Source of the DNA: Apiospora phragmitis
Lineage: Eukaryota > Ascomycota > Sordariomycetes > Amphisphaeriales > Apiosporaceae
Length of the DNA: 64,000 nucleotides
Assembly (NCBI GenBank): GCA_038363925.1
Contig: JAQQWL010000001.1
Coordinates: 372,001 to 436,000 of the forward strand
Direction: 5' to 3'
A model generated the notes under the pieces. That model ran no database searches. It was given only the letters and a program-made list of their open reading frames with translations, and was not told the DNA's origin. How positions within the stretch are numbered: the first letter of the stretch is position 1; each line of letters starts with the position of its first letter. A program made the translations under genes and the position numbers. Below, one piece after another: positions 59,941-64,000 of the stretch.

Positions 59941-62900
59941 ATGGCGACTTCGAGTGATGCCGGCTTTATGATGTCGGATGCCCCTTCGAGGGCGTCGGCT
60001 GTTCCCCAGAAGCAGACAAGCCCGCAGCTCTTCTGCACGCCCACGAGCACCACCTTCAGAGAGTAACGCAGCCCCCAGCGACGACGAAGGTGAAGGTTTC
60101 GCCGACGACCAGATTCCCGGTCGCGCAAGGAGGAATGGCGCCACACAGGACATTCCACGTGTCGAGGACCGGGTCGGCTTCGCCATCCAAGAAGCCTTTG
60201 AGCACTTCATCGAGGAGTAAGTGCCGTGATGGCTATGCGAGTCGTTGGAGGACTGACGCTGACACCAATGCAGCTTCACCGAAGACCCGACATCTTCAGC
60301 CCAACCCACCTCCAGCGCCGTTACTACGGACAAGTATTACGTTGCGCAAATCCATAATATGCGTGTGTTCCAGCTATCGACCTTCTACGTCAACTACGAC
60401 CACCTCTCCTCCTACCAGACAGGTGCACTCGCCAATGCCGTCAACCAGAGCTACTACCGTTTCCTCCCCTTCCTCACCAATGCCCTGCATAACATGATCG
60501 CCAAATACGAGCCACAATATTTCCGCGAGCATCGCCAGCCTACCACCTCGAGCAATCTGACCACTTCGGGTGCCAGCCATGCTGGCTCTGCCTCGCAAAC
60601 CGAATCTAGCCAAGGTGGAAAGACTGCCAACCAACAGACGGACAAGCTTTTCGCTATAGCCTTCTATAACTTGCCACTGGTATCGCGGGTGCGCAGTTTG
60701 CGCGCCTTGAATGTGGGCCAGCTTCTCTCTATATCGGGCACTGTTACTCGTACCTCGGAAGTGCGCCCGGAGTTGTCAGTAGCCAGTTTTGTATGCGAAG
60801 CTTGCAGGGCCGTGGTGCCAAACGTGGAACAGACTTTCCGATACACGGAACCAACTCAATGCCCCAACATGCAATGCAACAACCGAATGGCATGGCAGCT
60901 CAATATCAGGCACAGCACCTTCGTGGATTGGCAAAAGGTCCGCATACAAGAAAACAGCTCCGAGATCCCCACGGGAAGCATGCCTCGAACTATGGATGTG
61001 ATCCTGCGTGGTGAGATGGTCGATCGTGCCAAGGCTGGTGAGAAGTGCATCTTTACTGGTGCGCTCATTGTGGTGCCCGATGTAAGCCAGTTGGGACAGC
61101 CCGGTAAAAGGGCTGTAGCCATGCGAGACGATAGGAATGCCGGTGGTAACGACGCTGGCGGTAGCGGTGTCTCGGGCTTGAAGGCCCTCGGTGTGCGTGA
61201 TCTTACTTATCGGTTGGCCTTCCTCGCCTGCATGGTCAACCCCGATACGTCGACTCCAGGTCAAACGGCGTCGCGTCAAATGAACGACATAATCAGCACC
61301 CTCACACAAAGCAATGCGGACACTGCCGAAACCGCCGAAGAAGCTCAGACTGCAGTGCTTAACTCTATGACACCTGCAGAAATTGAGGAGCTGCGTGAAA
61401 TGGTGCATAGCGACTACATCTACTCTAGACTCGTTTCAAGTCTGGCGCCGATGGTCTACGGCCATGAGATTGTCAAGAAGGGGCTACTCTTGCAACTCAT
61501 GTCCGGTGTGCACAAGTCCACAGCTGAAGGCATGCAACTACGTGGTGACATCAACATCTGCATCGTTGGAGACCCATCAACCTCTAAATCCCAGTTCCTC
61601 AAGTATGTTTGCTCTTTCGCTCCGCGTGCTGTCTACACGTCCGGCAAGGCGTCCTCTGCCGCCGGTTTGACGGCGGCCGTGGTTAAGGACGAGGAGACTG
61701 GCGAGTTCACGATCGAGGCGGGAGCTCTGATGCTCGCGGATAATGGAATCTGTGCTATTGATGAGTTTGACAAAATGGATATTGCGGACCAAGTTGCTAT
61801 TCACGAAGCCATGGAACAACAAACCATTTCGATTGCCAAGGCCGGTATCCAAGCAACCCTGAATGCGCGAACATCGATTCTTGCTGCGGCAAACCCGGTT
61901 GCTGGAAGATACGACCGCAAGACCACGCTGCGCCAGAACATCAACATGAGCGCACCTATCATGAGTCGATTCGATCTCTTCTTCGTGGTGTTGGATGAGT
62001 GCAAGGAGAGTGTCGATAGGCATCTCGCCCAGCATATTGTCGGCATTCATCAACTGCGAGATCAAGCGATAGCGCCCGAGTTCAGCACCGAATGCTTGCA
62101 ACGGTACATTCGGTTTGCTCGAACCTTCCGCCCCGAGTTCACCGATGAGGCCAAAACTAGACTTGTCAACAGATATAAGGAGCTACGTTCTGACGACTCT
62201 CAAGGTGGCATCGGCAAGAACAGCTACCGTATCACAGTCAGACAGCTGGAATCCATGATTCGACTTAGTGAAGCTATTGCGAAGGCAAACTGTGTCGAGG
62301 AAATCACCGCTGACTTCGTTGACGAGGCGTTCAGTCTCCTCCAGCAAAGCATTATCACTGTTGAATACGACGACATCGAGATGGACGAGGACGAGGAAAC
62401 TGCCGAGGATGCAGCCGACCTCCTTGCCGCTGCGGATGCTGCCTCTGGCGCTAATGCTGAACAAGACGAGGACGATGAGATGGCTGACGGTGACGGCCCA
62501 GAGGCTACCCAAGCAGAGCAAGCCGCAAAGAAGAAGAAGACGGCAATCACACATGAGAAGTATGTGAGCATGGTCAATATGATCGTCAGCCGAGTCAGCG
62601 ACGGAGAGGATTCCGGCGCAGGCGAAGGCGTTGATGCCGAGCAGCTTCTCCAGTGGTACCTGGAGCAGAAGGAAGAGGAGTTGGAAGACGAAGAGGCCTA
62701 CAACGCTGAGCTGCATGTAGCCAAGATGGTCTTGAAGAAGATGGTCAAGGTAAATGAAATCCCCAAACCCCTCTTGAATTATGCAGGCGTGGGTGGCATT
62801 GCTAACGAGATTTCGATAGGACAACATCCTCATGGCCGTTCGCGGCGATGGACTCGTGCCGGACGATGCTGACAACACCAATGGCGAGGCATCCGCTGCA

Positions 62901-62957
62901 TCGCAGAAGGTGACCTACGTGATACATCCCAACTGCGCCTTGGAGGAGGACTTCTGA
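59941..62957 (+). CDS. MCM6: DNA replication licensing factor MCM6, frame break in exon 1
   Basis: Subunit of the MCM2-7 replicative helicase in the nucleus. Exons 59941-60216, 60274-62749 and 62820-62957; introns of 57 and 70 bases. Exon 1 starts MATSSDAGFMMSDAPSRASA and, after a frame change just before the TAA at 60064 (two bases short or one too many, near an AGAGAG), continues ESNAAPSDDEGEGFADDQIP to FEHFIEDFTEDP. Exon 2 has the zinc finger (CEACRAV, CPNMQC), Walker A (GDPSTSKSQFLKYVCSF), Walker B (CAIDEFDKMD), the Arg finger (IMSRFDLFFVVLDEC) and an acidic linker (EMDEDEETAEDAADLL). Exon 3 adds DNILMAVRGDGLVPDD and TYVIHPNCALEEDF. The yeast orthologue is essential, so the exon 1 break is likely an assembly error. 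Confidence 0.95.
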
Positions 62958-64000
62958 GCGCCTTGTAGCGAGTATAATGATGGACGATGATTCACAAGGA
63001 ACAGCAACAATAGAGGGGCGTCTGGAGTTCGTTCGACTGATGACGATGGAAAGATACAACAAGCAAGCTTTTGTGGACACAAGACGTTACGGGCGCGTTT
63101 TCGTGTCCGGAATTATGATGGTCTTGCACGAGAGAAGTCTCGGCCCGTAGGACGATAGAGATGAAGTGATGAATGACTTAAGTAGATAATGCAAAACAAT
63201 TGAACAGCCAACTATTATAGAACGCAAGTGAACGGCTTCATGCTCTCGGCTAAGAAATCAAGGGAGGACTAAAATATACGCCGTCTGCAGCTCCCGTCAT
63301 TTATCTACCCCTGTGCTATAAGAACAGCAAATACTTTCTCCGTATTGTTTGACAGAAGATGAACAGACCGAGTCCACATCAGTACTATAACGGAATGCGA
63401 GAAAAGCATACATAGTCCTGTAGGAAGCGTTTTGGTCTACTCTCAACCACCTTACTTACTCTCAATCTTTCGACCGATCCCACCTACTCGAGATCATCCC
63501 ATCCAATGACCCCTTTGTTTCATGCAAGTCATTTGGGTCTTAACATACCCACAGGGACGGGGACGTTACTAAGCAGCGATCACCGTCCCGTGCCACGTAG
63601 CTCACTGGCTTGCCGTCGCAGATTAGCACGACTTCATGGGGAGACTGATTTCCCATTATTGTGTATTAAGTACTCGAGAGATCACTGCATTTGAGGTAGA
63701 CACGCGCTCTTTGCATACGACAGGCTCGAACATGGCTCGGCCAAGCCGTACGCATGGGTAACCCGCAAGGGGCGGCTGATAGCTCACATAGGGAAAGTTT
63801 GATTTGGATCGAATTACTCTCTCCTTCTAGTACACAAAAGCCGTGCTACGCTCTGCTTTTCTATGATATGTACAAGCCATCTACTTGAAGTCAGGCTATC
63901 ATCTTCCATTCCAGTCCAAGGTTACGCACGCTTAGTGGGCGTTGTTCTTGTGGTGGCCTACGGTGTGTTAGTCTCGTACGTGTGACATGGCAAAGAAGCC
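62958..64000. other. Downstream of MCM6, nothing recognised
   Basis: 3' region of MCM6 and about 1 kb to the window end. A frame at 63506-63694 was not accepted. No RIP signature, repeat or RNA gene seen. Confidence 0.45.

Noticed and set aside
63506..63694. 62-codon frame near the window end
   Set aside because: No domain or signal; length expected by chance.
1..64000. CRISPR array, operon or prophage
   Set aside because: Intron-rich fungal DNA; no spaced direct repeats or bacterial gene order present.

Overview
The window is nuclear DNA of a filamentous ascomycete (Pezizomycotina, probably a Sordariomycete). Genes are densely packed and split by short introns (about 50-130 bases) with GTANGT donors, CTAAC-type branch sites and YAG acceptors. 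The gene families are typical of such fungi: a Zn2Cys6 regulator, a PTH11-type receptor, a STAND NTPase, a metacaspase and a GT90 enzyme. Three AT-rich, TpA-rich blocks show the signature of repeat-induced point mutation (RIP): 1-4500, 9332-11166 and 40997-42836.

Layout. 1-5037 holds a RIP-decayed Ty3/gypsy chromovirus (+) and a Fot1/pogo-like DNA transposon (-). The transposon ends at a TA inside an exon of an MFS permease, of which only the 3' end survives (5038-5319). 5.6-7.9 kb carries a secreted cysteine-rich protein and a UPC2-like regulator. Then come a 1.8-kb TIR element, a DHA1 drug transporter (12.6-14.4), a GPI-type Ser/Gly-rich surface protein (15.3-16.0), the SNARE BOS1 (18.3-19.1), thiamine pyrophosphokinase (19.7-20.8), MIA40 (21.7-22.8), nucleoporin SEH1 (23.4-24.8), a nicotianamine synthase (25.3-26.4), a STAND/NLR-like gene (28.0-31.5), a small mitochondrial protein (31.9-32.3), a GT90 glycosyltransferase (33.0-34.6), a metacaspase (36.9-38.5) and a WW-domain protein (39.4-40.7). 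A second copy of the TIR element (41.0-42.8) is followed by a secreted cyanovirin-N-like protein (43.1-44.0), a putative single-pass membrane protein (45.4-46.0), a PTH11-like receptor (47.3-48.8), a 3',5'-bisphosphate nucleotidase (50.5-51.6), a bZIP-like regulator (51.9-53.8), an RBR ubiquitin ligase (56.0-58.5) and MCM6 (59.9-63.0).

How the genes relate. There is no biosynthetic cluster or operon. Conserved housekeeping genes are interspersed with accessory genes. The two cysteine-containing secreted proteins lie close to RIP-affected transposons, as expected for a compartmented genome.

A pervasive oddity is that many genes, including MIA40, SEH1 and MCM6 whose orthologues are essential in yeast, are interrupted by a one-base frame change. 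Most are equivalent to one missing base, often at a homopolymer. The likeliest explanation is uncorrected indel errors in the assembly, so broken frames here should not be read as pseudogenes without checking reads. I saw no clearly novel multi-gene system. The most unusual items are the fungal nicotianamine synthase, the TIR element pair, the abrupt RIP boundary within one transposon, and the WW/glycine-zipper protein.
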